Below, one piece after another: positions 32,544 to 41,321 of a stretch of DNA of 49,264 nucleotides (its first letter is position 1; each line of letters opens with the position of its first letter). Source of the DNA: Micromonospora wenchangensis (lineage in GTDB: Bacteria; Actinomycetota; Actinomycetes; Mycobacteriales; Micromonosporaceae). The stretch lies in NCBI RefSeq assembly GCF_002210435.1, contig NZ_MZMV01000052.1, positions 1 through 49,264 on the forward strand. Reading direction: 5' to 3'. The translations under genes and the position numbers were made by a program. The notes under the pieces were generated by a model. The model was not told where the DNA came from, made no database searches, and worked only from the letters and a program-made list of their open reading frames with translations.

Positions 32544-32557
32544 ACCGTCATGACGGT
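32544..32557. promoter_or_regulatory. 14-bp palindrome before the Phd-like gene
   Basis: ACCGTCATGACGGT is a perfect palindrome 32 nt upstream of the ATG at 32512. Phd-type antitoxins usually bind such palindromes in their own promoter. It abuts the terminator hairpin of the upstream protease gene. Confidence 0.4.
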
Positions 32558-32588
32558 CCGGGTGGGGCGGACGGGCCGCCCCACCCGG
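32558..32588 (-). terminator. Hairpin terminator after the M28 protease
   Basis: CCGGGTGGGGCGG (32558-32570) pairs with CCGCCCCACCCGG (32576-32588), a 13-bp stem with a 5-nt loop, ending 5 nt from the protease stop codon. Confidence 0.6.
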
Positions 32589-32593
32589 GTCGG

Positions 32594-34333
32594 TCAGCTC
32601 GCCTGCAACGTCACGTCGTCAATGACGAAGCTGGTCTGCAACGAGGCGTCCTCGGTGCCGGTGAACTTCAGGGTCACCGTCTGCCCGGCGTACGCGCCCA
32701 CGTCGAACGAGCGCAGCGTGTAGCCGCTGGCCTTGTTGAGGTTCGAGTACGTCGCCAGCGTGGTACTGCCGACCTGGACCACCAGCTTGTCGTACGCGAC
32801 GGTGGTGGTCCGCTCGGTGGAGTCGATGTGCAGGTAGAAGGCGAGGGTGTACGTCGAGCAGCCGGCCGGCACGGTCACCGACTGGGACAGCGTGTCGGTG
32901 CTGGTGCTGCCGTTGCCGTTCAGCCACGCCTTGTAGGAACCGGTGCGGGCCGGCTGGCTGGACGAGTTGGTGATGACGCCGGAGGTGGCCGTCCACGGGC
33001 TGGTGCCGGACTCGAAGCCGCCGTTGCCGACGACCTGCCCGCCGGTGCAGCTCCCGGTGCCGCCGGTGACGGTCAGGGTGTAGCTGGCCGTGCGGGTGGC
33101 CGAGCCGGTGCCGGTGACGGTCAGGGTGAAGGTGCCGAGGCTGGCGCTCGACGAGGCGCTGACCGTCATGGTGGACGAGCCGCCGGAGGTCACCGACGAC
33201 GGGCTGAACGAGACGCTCACGCCGCTGGGCGCGCCGGTGGCCGACAGCGCGACGGTCTGGGCGCTGCCGCTGGTGGTGGCGGTGCTGACCGTGGCGGTGG
33301 TGGAGCCGCCCCGGGCGACGCCGCCGGCGGTGGGGCTGACCGCGACGGAGAAGTCGTTGGTCGGGGTGCCACCGCCGACCGCGAGGTCCCAGATGGCGTA
33401 CGCGACACCGTCGGCGCTGCGGTTGAGCCCGGTGGCGTTGATGTTGCTGGTGGTGTCGCAGGACGAGTGGTAGCACGGGTCGTACGCGGCGTTGGCGGTG
33501 CCGCCCCACTTGCTGGCCTGGGAGCTGGTCTTGCGGGCGCTGGCCCCCATCGCGTAGCCGGAGGTGGGGATGCCGGCCTGCTGGAACGAGTAGTCGTCGG
33601 AGCGGCCCTGGCCCTCGGTGTTCTCCTCCGGCGACAGCCCGAGGGAGTCCCAGTACGCCTTGAGCGGCGCGGCGGTGGTGGAGGTGACCCGGTTGATGAA
33701 GTAGCCGCCGTTGGTCGAGGCGACCATGTCGAAGTTGTAGTAGCCCTTGATGTAGCCCTTCTGGGCGGTGGTCAGCGAGTTGACGTAGAACTTGGAGCCC
33801 TGCAGGCCCTGCTCCTCGCCGTTCCACCAGGCGAACCGGACCCGCTTGGTCATGGTCGGGTTCTGCTGGGCCAGCACCAGGGCGTTCTCCAGCAGCACCG
33901 ACGAGCCGGAGCCGTTGTCGTTGATGCCCGGCCCGGCAGCGACGCCGTCGAGGTGCGCGCCGAACATGACCACGTCGGTGGTCGGGCCCTGCGGCCATTC
34001 GGCGATCACGTTGTTGCCCTGGTAGGTGCAGCTGGTGCAGGTCTGCTCGGTGACGGTGTAGCCGGCGGCCTGGAGCTTGGACTTCACGTAGGCGACCGAG
34101 GCGGTGTAGCCGGCCGAGCCGGCCCGCCGGTTGCCGCCGTTGCTGGTGGCGATGCTCTGGAACTGGGCCAGGTGCGCCTGGACGTTGGCGACCTGGACGT
34201 CCGGCGCGGCGAGCGCGGCGACGGCCGGCGCGGCGGTGGCCGGCCGGGCGGTCGGGGTGGCCGAGGCCGGTGGCGCGGCCAGGGCGAGCGTCACCGCGGT
34301 GACGGCGGCGAGCGCCAGGGTTCTGCGCTTCAT
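32594..34333 (-). CDS. Secreted M28-family zinc aminopeptidase
   Basis: The 579-residue precursor has a Sec signal peptide (about 1-26) and an M28 catalytic domain like Streptomyces griseus aminopeptidase. Two-zinc ligands are seen as the His in FGAHLDGVA (near 126), Asp in GINDNGSG, Glu pair in WNGEEQGL (near 172), Asp in YYNFDMVAS (near 202) and His in DPCYHSSC (near 288). An Ig-like beta domain (about 330-420) and a C-terminal beta-sandwich (about 430-579) follow; the latter is homologous to the C-terminus of the M4 protease in this window. It removes N-terminal residues from peptides outside the cell. AGGAG precedes the ATG. Confidence 0.9.
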   Translation of the reverse strand: MKRRTLALAAVTAVTLALAAPPASATPTARPATAAPAVAALAAPDVQVANVQAHLAQFQSIATSNGGNRRAGSAGYTASVAYVKSKLQAAGYTVTEQTCTSCTYQGNNVIAEWPQGPTTDVVMFGAHLDGVAAGPGINDNGSGSSVLLENALVLAQQNPTMTKRVRFAWWNGEEQGLQGSKFYVNSLTTAQKGYIKGYYNFDMVASTNGGYFINRVTSTTAAPLKAYWDSLGLSPEENTEGQGRSDDYSFQQAGIPTSGYAMGASARKTSSQASKWGGTANAAYDPCYHSSCDTTSNINATGLNRSADGVAYAIWDLAVGGGTPTNDFSVAVSPTAGGVARGGSTTATVSTATTSGSAQTVALSATGAPSGVSVSFSPSSVTSGGSSTMTVSASSSASLGTFTLTVTGTGSATRTASYTLTVTGGTGSCTGGQVVGNGGFESGTSPWTATSGVITNSSSQPARTGSYKAWLNGNGSTSTDTLSQSVTVPAGCSTYTLAFYLHIDSTERTTTVAYDKLVVQVGSTTLATYSNLNKASGYTLRSFDVGAYAGQTVTLKFTGTEDASLQTSFVIDDVTLQAS

Positions 34334-34571
34334 GCGAGCTCCTCATGGGGGTCGGCGGGGCGTCCGCCCAGGCGTCACCGTCCCGCCTGTCGGAGGTGAC
34401 CGGGGGTGGACGGGAGACCCGCGATCCGGGGGTGGGACCGCGGCGGAAACGCCGGGGAAGCAAACACTGACATGTATCAATCTGCGGGTCAATGCGTCGG
34501 ACGGTGTCACATTCCCGGGGGCCGGAGGTGGCGTCACCGGAAACCGGTCGGGACGAGGTCGGCGCGGGGTG

Positions 34572-34603
34572 TAGACAACGCGCGTATACGCGGTGTGTAT
34601 AGT
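34572..34603 (+). promoter_or_regulatory. Promoter and palindromic operator of the padR operon
   Basis: TATAGT (34598-34603) ends 6 nt before the ATG at 34610, so the message is predicted to be leaderless; the best -35 is TAGACA (34572-34577), with a long 20-nt spacer. Between them lies the perfect palindrome CGCGTATACGCG (34581-34592), and TATAC/GTATA arms (34585-34601) overlap the -10. Confidence 0.45.
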
Positions 34604-34609
34604 CGCCGC

Positions 34610-35134
34610 ATGTCCATCGGCCAGACCTTCCTCGGCCTGCTGGAGGCGACCCCCCGGCACGGCTACGACATCAAACGGCGCTACGACGAACACTTCGGCC
34701 ACTCCCGCCCGGTCGCCTACGGCCAGGTCTACGCGACCCTGTCCCGGCTGCTGCGCGGCGGCCTGGTGGAGGTGGAGGCGGTCGAGCCCGGCGAGGGCCC
34801 CGACCGCAAGCGGTACGCCATCACCGAGGCGGGCGTCGCCGACGTGGCGCAGTGGCTGGCCCGCCCGGAACAGCCCGAGCCCTACCTGCAGAGCGTCCTC
34901 TACACCAAGGTGGTGCTCGCCCTGCTCACCGGCCGCGAGGCGGCCGAACTGCTCGACGTGCAGCGCGCCGAGCACCTGCGCCTGATGCGGGAGCTGACCC
35001 GGCGCAAGCGCGGCGGCGACCTCGCCGAGCAGTTGATCTGCGACCACGCGCTCTTCCACCTGGAGGCCGATCTGCGCTGGCTGGAACTGACCACCGCCCG
35101 GCTCGACGAGCTGGCCGCGCGGGTGCGCGCATGA
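34610..35134 (+). CDS. PadR-family transcriptional regulator
   Basis: This 174-residue protein has a PadR winged helix (GQTFLGLLEATPRHGYDIKR, YGQVYATLSRLLRGGLVEVE, then DRKRYAITEAG; about 4-78) and a C-terminal helical dimerisation domain (Vir_act_alpha_C type). PadR proteins repress exporters and respond to their substrates. It overlaps the ABC ATPase by ATGA. Palindromes over its -10 region suggest autorepression. The ATG has no ribosome binding site, in keeping with leaderless expression. Confidence 0.87.
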   Translation: MSIGQTFLGLLEATPRHGYDIKRRYDEHFGHSRPVAYGQVYATLSRLLRGGLVEVEAVEPGEGPDRKRYAITEAGVADVAQWLARPEQPEPYLQSVLYTKVVLALLTGREAAELLDVQRAEHLRLMRELTRRKRGGDLAEQLICDHALFHLEADLRWLELTTARLDELAARVRA

Positions 35135-35811
35135 GCGCCCCGCTGCTGGTCGCCGAGGGCCTGCACCGCAGCTTCGGCGAGACGGTCGCGCTGGTCGACG
35201 CCGCGTTGCGCATCGACGAGGGCGAGGTGGTCGCGGTGCTCGGGTCGTCCGGCTCCGGCAAGTCCACCCTGCTGCACTGCCTGGCCGGGATCGTCCGCCC
35301 CGACCGGGGCCGGGTCGTCTTCGACGGCCGGGACCTGGTGACGATGAGCGACGCCCAGCGCAGCGCCCTGCGCCGGGAGCAGTTCGGCTTCGTCTTCCAG
35401 TTCGGCCAGTTGGTGCCCGAGCTGACCTGCCTGGAGAACGTCGCCCTGCCGCTGCGGCTGGCCCGCGTCCCCCGCCGCGAGGCCGAACAGCGGGCCGGGC
35501 AGTGGCTGGAGCGGCTGGAGGTCACCGAGGTGGCCGACAAGCGCCCCGGCGAGGTCTCCGGCGGCCAGGGCCAGCGTGTCGCGGTGGCCCGCGCGCTGGT
35601 CACCCGCCCCCGGGTGATCTTCGCCGACGAACCGACGGGCGCGCTGGACTCGCTCAACGGCGAACGGGTCATGCGGCTGCTCACCGAGGCCGCCCGGGAC
35701 AGCGGGGCCGCGGTGGTGCTGGTCACCCACGAGGCACGGGTGGCGGCGTACTCCGACCGGGAGGTCGTGGTGCGCGACGGGCGGACCCGGAACCTGGAGG
35801 TCGCGGCGTGA
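35131..35811 (+). CDS. ABC transporter ATPase (MacB/LolD type)
   Basis: This 226-residue ATPase has Walker A GSSGSGKSTLLHCL, signature VSGGQGQRVAVARAL, Walker B VIFADEPTGALD and VLVTHEARVA. FVFQFGQLVPELTCLENVALP is the Q-loop typical of the MacB/LolD/FtsE-like group. It pairs with the FtsX-like permease next door. Both junctions are 4-bp overlaps, so the regulator, ATPase and permease are translationally coupled. Confidence 0.92.
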   Translation: MSAPLLVAEGLHRSFGETVALVDAALRIDEGEVVAVLGSSGSGKSTLLHCLAGIVRPDRGRVVFDGRDLVTMSDAQRSALRREQFGFVFQFGQLVPELTCLENVALPLRLARVPRREAEQRAGQWLERLEVTEVADKRPGEVSGGQGQRVAVARALVTRPRVIFADEPTGALDSLNGERVMRLLTEAARDSGAAVVLVTHEARVAAYSDREVVVRDGRTRNLEVAA

Positions 35812-38087
35812 CCGGCCGGGGCGCGCTCGCGGACCTGGCGATGGGTGCCCGGATGGCGGTCACCGGTGGCCGGGAGGGTTGGACCCGGGCGCTGCTCACC
35901 GCCGTCGGCGTCGGCATCGGGGTGGCCATGCTGCTGCTGGCCACCGCCGTGCCCGGGGCGCTCGACGCCCGGCAGGCGCGCGGCGACGCCCGCGACGACC
36001 TGCGGCTGGGCGAGCAGGTCGCGGCCGGGCCCGGCACCCTGCTGGTCCACCCGGTGGACAACGAGTTCCGGGGCACGCCGGTCCGGGGTCGGCTGCTGCG
36101 GCCGGAGGGACCGGCCGCGCCCGTCCCGCCGGGGCTGACCGCCCTGCCGGCCCCCGGCGAGGTGGTCGTCTCCCCCGCCCTGCGCCGGCTGCTCGACTCC
36201 CCCGACGGCCCGCTGTTCGCCCCCCGGCTGGGTGGCGCGCGGGTCACCGGCACCATCGCCGACGAGGGTCTCGCCGGCCCCAACGAGCTGGCCTACTACC
36301 AGGGCGACGACCGGCTGACCGACACGTCCGGGGCGACCCGGCTGGACAGCTTCGGCGGCGGGCTGCCCGGCGAGGGCCTGGGCCCGGTGCTGATGCTGCT
36401 GGTGGCGGTCATCTTCGTGGTGCTGCTGCTGCCCATCGCGGTGTTCCTCGGTTCCGCCGTGCGCTACGGCGGGGAACGACGCGACCGGCGGCTCGCCGCG
36501 CTGCGCCTGGTCGGCGCGGACACCACCATGGTCCGGCGGATCGCCGCCGGGGAGGCCGCCGCCGGGGCCCTGCTCGGGGTCGCCGTCGGCATCGGGTTCC
36601 TGCTCGCCGGCCGCCAACTGGTCCCGCTGGTCACCCTCTACGACATCAGCGTGTACGCCTCCGACATCCGGCCGCCCACCGCGCTGCTGCTGGCCGTCGT
36701 GCTGGCGGTGCCGGCGCTGGCGGTGCTGGTGGCGATGCTGGCGCTGCGCGCGGTGGTGGTGGAGCCGCTCGGGGTGACCCGGCGCGGCACCCCGGTCCGC
36801 CGTCGGCTCTGGTGGCGGCTGCTGCTGCCCGCCGCCGGCCTGGCCCTGCTCCTGCCCGTGGCCGGTCTGCGCGAGGGCGACGGCGGGGTCACCCGCTGGC
36901 TGGTGCCGGCCGGAGCGGTGCTGCTGCTGATCGGCACGGTCACCGTGCTGCCCTGGCTGACCGACCTGCTGGTACGGCGGCTGCGCGGCGGCCCGGTGTC
37001 CTGGCAGCTCGCGGTCCGCCGGGTGCAGTTGGACAGCGCCACCTCCGCCCGGCTGGTCAACGGCATCGCGGTCGCCGTCGCCGGCACCATCGGCCTGCAG
37101 ATGCTCTTCGCCGGGATCGCCGGGGACTTCACCACCGCCAGCGGGCAGGACACCTCCCGGGCGCAGGTGCAGGTGCAGTTCCGCGACCAGCCGGACCTGG
37201 CCGGGGTGCTGCGGCAGTTCGGCGGGGCCGACGGGGTGACCGCCGTGACCGGCACCCTCAGCGCCGGGGCCAACGCCGGCTCGCCGGACGGCCCACCGGT
37301 GGACGTCCGGGTCGGCGACTGCGCCGCGCTGGCCGAGTTCGCCCACCTCGACCGGTGCGTGGACGGGGACACCTTCCTGGTGTCCGATCCGCGTGACCCG
37401 GCAGTCGTCCCCGCCGGCACGATGCTGACCGTCGAGGACGGGTCGCGGTGGCGGGTGCCGACGACGGCGCGGCCCGCGCAGGCCCGGCCCGACCCGGCCG
37501 GCTGGATGCAGAACGCCGTGCTGGTCACTCCCGGCGCGGTCGGCCCACGGGTCCTCGGTCCGCTGCGCACGACCGTCTACCTCCAGCTCGACCCGGCCGA
37601 CCCCGACGCGGTCGAACACGTCCGCAACGCCGCCGCCGCGATCGACCTGACCACCCCGGTCTCCGTGCTCTCCTCGACCATCGAGTCGCCCCGGTTCGCC
37701 GACATCCGGCGTGGCCTGGCCATCGGCACGGTCGTCACGCTGCTGCTGATCGCCACCAGCATGCTGGTCGGCACGCTGGAGCAACTGCGGGAACGCCGCC
37801 GCCTGCTGGCCATGCTGGTGGCGGTGGGCACCCGACGCAGCACCCTCGGCTGGTCGGTGCTGTGGCAGACCGCCCTGCCGGTCGGGGTCGGGCTGGTGCT
37901 GGCCGCCGGCTTCGGGCTGGGCCTCGGCGCGGCCCTGCTGCGGATGGTGCAGGCCCCGATCACGGTCGCCTGGCCGGTGGTCGCTTTCTCGGTCGGACTC
38001 GGCGCGTTGACCGTCCTGGCGATCACCGGGCTGAGCCTGCCCCTGCTGTGGCGGCTCACCCGCGCCGACGGGCTGCGTACCGAATGA
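35808..38087 (+). CDS. FtsX-like ABC permease
   Basis: This 759-residue membrane protein has an N-terminal helix (about 26-48) and FtsX-type domains of several helices around 195-360 and 640-755, with extracytoplasmic regions between. GERRDRRLAALRLVGADTTMVRR and RERRRLLAMLVAVGTRRST are the cytoplasmic coupling motifs of this family. Such mechanotransmission ABC systems export peptides or antibiotics or act on lipoproteins. The substrate is unknown. A 15-bp hairpin ends the operon. Confidence 0.87.
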   Translation: MTGRGALADLAMGARMAVTGGREGWTRALLTAVGVGIGVAMLLLATAVPGALDARQARGDARDDLRLGEQVAAGPGTLLVHPVDNEFRGTPVRGRLLRPEGPAAPVPPGLTALPAPGEVVVSPALRRLLDSPDGPLFAPRLGGARVTGTIADEGLAGPNELAYYQGDDRLTDTSGATRLDSFGGGLPGEGLGPVLMLLVAVIFVVLLLPIAVFLGSAVRYGGERRDRRLAALRLVGADTTMVRRIAAGEAAAGALLGVAVGIGFLLAGRQLVPLVTLYDISVYASDIRPPTALLLAVVLAVPALAVLVAMLALRAVVVEPLGVTRRGTPVRRRLWWRLLLPAAGLALLLPVAGLREGDGGVTRWLVPAGAVLLLIGTVTVLPWLTDLLVRRLRGGPVSWQLAVRRVQLDSATSARLVNGIAVAVAGTIGLQMLFAGIAGDFTTASGQDTSRAQVQVQFRDQPDLAGVLRQFGGADGVTAVTGTLSAGANAGSPDGPPVDVRVGDCAALAEFAHLDRCVDGDTFLVSDPRDPAVVPAGTMLTVEDGSRWRVPTTARPAQARPDPAGWMQNAVLVTPGAVGPRVLGPLRTTVYLQLDPADPDAVEHVRNAAAAIDLTTPVSVLSSTIESPRFADIRRGLAIGTVVTLLLIATSMLVGTLEQLRERRRLLAMLVAVGTRRSTLGWSVLWQTALPVGVGLVLAAGFGLGLGAALLRMVQAPITVAWPVVAFSVGLGALTVLAITGLSLPLLWRLTRADGLRTE

Positions 38088-38091
38088 CCCG

Positions 38092-38128
38092 CCGGTCCGG
38101 GTCGGCGGCGGGTGCCGACCCGGACCGG
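38092..38128. terminator. Bidirectional 15-bp hairpin terminator
   Basis: CCGGTCCGGGTCGGC (38092-38106) pairs perfectly with GCCGACCCGGACCGG (38114-38128) around a 7-nt loop. It lies between the ends of the convergent FtsX-like and VOC genes. Confidence 0.6.
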
Positions 38129-38132
38129 GCGG

Positions 38133-38594
38133 TCAGCCGGCGTACGGGGTGGCGACGTCGAGGACCCAGGTGACGCCGAACCGGTCGGTGAGCATCCCGA
38201 ACCCGGGGGCCCACGGCGACGGGCCGTACTCCTCGATCAGGTCCGCGCCCTCGGCGAGCCGGTGCCAGAGCGCGCCGACCTCCTCCGCGTTGTCACCCCG
38301 GACGGAGACGAAGAACCGTTCGCCGGTCAGCGTCATCCCGTTCTCGCGGGTGGTGGCGGTCGGCGCGGCTGCGGCGGGGGCCCCGCCGGGCACGTCGTAG
38401 GCCATGATGGCGAAGCCGTTGTCGGCGGTGACCTGGCCGAAGACGACCCGGTCGGCGTCCGGCAGGTCCTTCGGCATGCCCAGGTCGCCGTAGCTGACGA
38501 CGGTGCTGCGGCCACCGAACACGGACCGGTAGAACTCCAACGCCGCGCGGGCGTCACCCCGGAAGTTGAGGTGCGTGGTGGCGGAGATGCCCAT
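38133..38594 (-). CDS. VOC-family (PhnB/glyoxalase-like) protein
   Basis: This 153-residue protein has the paired beta-alpha-beta-beta-beta units of the vicinal oxygen chelate fold: THLNFRGDARAALEFYRSVFGG at the start and EYGPSPWAPGFGMLTDRFGVTWVLDV at the end. This is the pattern of PhnB-type proteins. Function is unknown; many are metal-dependent or binding proteins. AAGGAG precedes the ATG at 38594. It is divergent from the WYL regulator, and the operator between them suggests it is the regulator's target. Confidence 0.85.
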   Translation of the reverse strand: MGISATTHLNFRGDARAALEFYRSVFGGRSTVVSYGDLGMPKDLPDADRVVFGQVTADNGFAIMAYDVPGGAPAAAAPTATTRENGMTLTGERFFVSVRGDNAEEVGALWHRLAEGADLIEEYGPSPWAPGFGMLTDRFGVTWVLDVATPYAG

Positions 38595-38659
38595 GGTCGA
38601 CTCCTTGCTGTTGGTGCCCGACGCCCGAAGTAGGCGGGTCGGGAGCAAGATTCGCAGCG

Positions 38660-38684
38660 GTAGGTGACAGGGTGTGTCACCTAC
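38660..38684. promoter_or_regulatory. Inverted-repeat operator between the VOC and WYL genes
   Basis: GTAGGTGACA (38660-38669) and TGTCACCTAC (38675-38684) are perfect 10-bp arms separated by 5 nt. It is centred in the 109-bp divergent region, so one dimeric repressor could control both genes. Confidence 0.5.
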
Positions 38685-38703
38685 GGCGGGCAGAATCAGT
38701 CGC

Positions 38704-39771
38704 ATGCCGACCGCGTCCGCCCGACTGCTCGCCCTGCTGTCGCTGTTGCAGAGCCGTCGGAGCTGGCCCGGCGGGGTGCTGGCCGAACGCCTCGGCATCA
38801 GCCTGCGTACCGTGCGCCGCGACGTCGACCGGCTGCGGGACCTCGGCTACCCCGTCGCCGCCGTCAAGGGCCCCGACGGCGGGTACCGGCTCGCCGCCGG
38901 CACCGTGCTGCCGCCACTGCTGTTCGACGACGACCAGGCCGTCGCCCTCACCGTCGCGCTCCAGGTCGCGGCGACCGGCGCGGACGGCGGGCTCGCCGAC
39001 GACGCGGCGCGGGCGCTGCACACCGTCGGGCAGGTGCTGCCCACCCGGCTGCGGCAGCGGGTCGGGGCGCTCAGCGTCACCGCCGTCGCCCGGCCCACCA
39101 CCGCGGCGGCCGAACCGGTCGACGGCGGGGTGCTGCTGACGCTCAGCGCCGCCGTGCGGAACCGCGAGATCCTGCGCTTCGACTACGGGCCCGCCCACAC
39201 CGACGGGCCGGCCCGGCACGCCGAACCGCACCACGTCGTCACCTGGGACGGCCGGTGGTACCTCGTCGCCTGGGACCTCGACCGGGCCGACTGGCGGACC
39301 TTCCGCGTCGACCGGATCACCCTGCGCCCGCCCCACGGGCCGCGCTTCACCCCGAGGCCGCTGCCCGGCGGGGACGTCGCGACGTACCTCACCGGAGTCT
39401 TCCGCGGGGCGGGCGGCGGGTCGGCGGACTGGCCGTGCCGGGGCACGGTGCTCCTCGACCTGCCCGCCACGACCGTCGCCCGGCACACCCGCGACGGCCT
39501 CGTCGAGGAGGTCTCCCCCGGCCGGTGCCGGCTCACCCTCGGGTCGTGGTCGTGGGTGGGCCTCGCCGCCGCCGTCGCCCGCTACGACGCCGAGATCACC
39601 GTCGTCGGCCCGCAACCCCTCACCGACGCGTTCGCGCTGCTGGCGGGCCGGTTCACCCGCACCGCCACCGGTCACGTCGCCGCCGGGACGCAGCCGGGTT
39701 CCGCCGCTCCGGCGCGGTCAGGCCAGCAGCGGGAGCGCGGCGAAGGTGTGGTCCCGCCACAGCAGCCGTGA
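38704..39771 (+). CDS. HTH-WYL domain transcriptional regulator
   Basis: This 355-residue protein has a DeoR-like HTH_11 (SARLLALLSLLQSRRSWPGG, then AERLGISLRTVRRDVDRLRD, about 4-50) and a WYL domain (about 140-215: VTWDGRWYLVAWDLDRADWRTFRVDRI), followed by the C-terminal extension. WYL proteins sense nucleic-acid or other ligands and often regulate DNA-damage or defence genes. Here the likely target is the divergent VOC gene and itself. The C-terminus overlaps the convergent carboxylesterase by 54 bp. The ATG at 38704 lies 7 nt after a weak CAGAAT -10-like box. Confidence 0.87.
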   Translation: MPTASARLLALLSLLQSRRSWPGGVLAERLGISLRTVRRDVDRLRDLGYPVAAVKGPDGGYRLAAGTVLPPLLFDDDQAVALTVALQVAATGADGGLADDAARALHTVGQVLPTRLRQRVGALSVTAVARPTTAAAEPVDGGVLLTLSAAVRNREILRFDYGPAHTDGPARHAEPHHVVTWDGRWYLVAWDLDRADWRTFRVDRITLRPPHGPRFTPRPLPGGDVATYLTGVFRGAGGGSADWPCRGTVLLDLPATTVARHTRDGLVEEVSPGRCRLTLGSWSWVGLAAAVARYDAEITVVGPQPLTDAFALLAGRFTRTATGHVAAGTQPGSAAPARSGQQRERGEGVVPPQQP

Positions 39772-41220
39772 GGTCTCCTCCGGGTACGCGACGACCGCCG
39801 GCCGCTCGTCGAAGACGCGCGTGCCGCGTCCCGCGTCGTACGCCGGCCACCCGGGGTCGCCGGTCGCGGCGAACGCCGTCCACGCCCCGCGGAGCTGCCC
39901 GGACAGCTCGTGCGCCGCCGCCGGAGGCGGATCACCGATCAGCATGGCGGGCTGCCCGCTGGTCAGGTTGCCGAAGACCAGCGGCACGTCCAGGCCGTGA
40001 CAGGCACCGAGGGCACCGCCCAGGCCCGGCGCCGCCCAGGTCAGCTCGTAGAGGTGCGCCCGGCCGCAACCGGCGAGCTGCGCCTCGGCCAGGTGCAGGC
40101 TCGGCATCCGGAACAGCCAGTCCGCGTTGACCAGCTCGTACAGTTGCTCGTCGGTCGCGTCGGGGAACGCCTCCCGGTAGCGGCGGGCACCGTCCGGGCC
40201 CGGGGCCAGCATCCGCAGCGCCGTCCCGGTCTGCTCCGGCGTGACCTGGCCGAGCACCCCGTCGAGCAGGCTGAACAGCCGGTGCTCGTCGCGGGTGTGC
40301 CCGACGAGCAGGTCGACGTCGCGGGCGGCACCGTCGACCAGCGCCCGCCACGGGGTCGCCGGCAGCACGTCGCCGTCGACGACCGGCGCGAACGGGATCG
40401 GCCGGTGGGTGATCGACCCCCACCGCTCCCGCCACCTGACGATCCCGGCCGAGATCGCCTGGCCCACGGCCGGCAGCCGGTCCGGCGGCACCGTCGACAG
40501 GTCGGCCAGGGTCGGTCGTACCCCCAGCTCGGCGGCGCAGGCGGCGGTGACGTCGGCGGCCAGCCCGGGTGAGAAGAACGTCCCCGGGACGCTCTGCGCG
40601 ACCGCCCGCCGGAACAGCCCGGCGGCACGCGGCACGGCCAGCAGCGCGGCGACCGAGCCGCCGCCGGCCGACTGCCCGACGACCGTCACCCGGTCCGGGT
40701 CGCCGCCGAAGGCGCGGATGTTGTCCCGCACCCACTCCAGGGCGGCGACCTGGTCGAGCAGCCCCCGGTTGGCCGGCGCCCCGTCGAGCTGCCCGAATCC
40801 CTCGAAGCCGAGGCGGTAGTTGAGCGTCACCACCACGGTTCCGCCGGCGGCGAGGTGCCCGCCGTCGTACTCCGGGAGGCCGGAACAGCCGACGAGGTAG
40901 CCGCCGCCGGGAATCCACACCAGCACCGGCAGCCCCGCCGCCGGGTCCAGGTCCGGCGTCCAGACGTTGAGCGTCAGCCAGTCGTCGCCGGTCCCCCGCG
41001 GGGACGTCCCGAACGCGCCGGGCTGCGGGGGCGGCGGACCGAAGGCGAGCGCCTGACGTACGCCGTCCCAACCGCGCACCGGCTGCGGCGCGGCGAACCG
41101 GAGGTCACCGACCGGCGGTTCGGCGTACGAGATGCCCCGGAACACCGCCCGGCCGGCCTCCCGGCGGCCGCGCACGACACCTGACACGGTACGGACTTCC
41201 GGCTCGGACTCCGACGGCAT
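39718..41220 (-). CDS. Type-B carboxylesterase
   Basis: This 500-residue enzyme belongs to the carboxylesterase/lipase type-B family. Signatures are the N-terminal FRGISYAEPPVGDLRF, DWLTLNVWTPD, the oxyanion hole WIPGGGYLVG, the nucleophile GQSAGGGSV, an acidic member in the HTRDEHRLF region and the His of ACHGLDVPLVFG. It has no signal peptide and is probably cytoplasmic. It hydrolyses carboxylic esters; para-nitrobenzyl esterase is the best-known relative. GGAAGGGG precedes the ATG at 41220. The 3' end overlaps the convergent WYL gene. Confidence 0.9.
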   Translation of the reverse strand: MPSESEPEVRTVSGVVRGRREAGRAVFRGISYAEPPVGDLRFAAPQPVRGWDGVRQALAFGPPPPQPGAFGTSPRGTGDDWLTLNVWTPDLDPAAGLPVLVWIPGGGYLVGCSGLPEYDGGHLAAGGTVVVTLNYRLGFEGFGQLDGAPANRGLLDQVAALEWVRDNIRAFGGDPDRVTVVGQSAGGGSVAALLAVPRAAGLFRRAVAQSVPGTFFSPGLAADVTAACAAELGVRPTLADLSTVPPDRLPAVGQAISAGIVRWRERWGSITHRPIPFAPVVDGDVLPATPWRALVDGAARDVDLLVGHTRDEHRLFSLLDGVLGQVTPEQTGTALRMLAPGPDGARRYREAFPDATDEQLYELVNADWLFRMPSLHLAEAQLAGCGRAHLYELTWAAPGLGGALGACHGLDVPLVFGNLTSGQPAMLIGDPPPAAAHELSGQLRGAWTAFAATGDPGWPAYDAGRGTRVFDERPAVVAYPEETSRLLWRDHTFAALPLLA

Positions 41221-41321
41221 GCTGGCCCCTTCCCGCTCCCGGTCGGCCGCAGCATCCCAACGCCCGCCGACCACCGGCAAACCATTTAGGGCCGGTGAAC
41301 GAGGTCGATCAGGTTGAACAC

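Noticed and set aside
34926..37784. A minus-strand frame of 952 codons over the ABC/FtsX operon
   Set aside because: Antisense of the ATPase and permease, whose Walker and FtsX motifs are intact.
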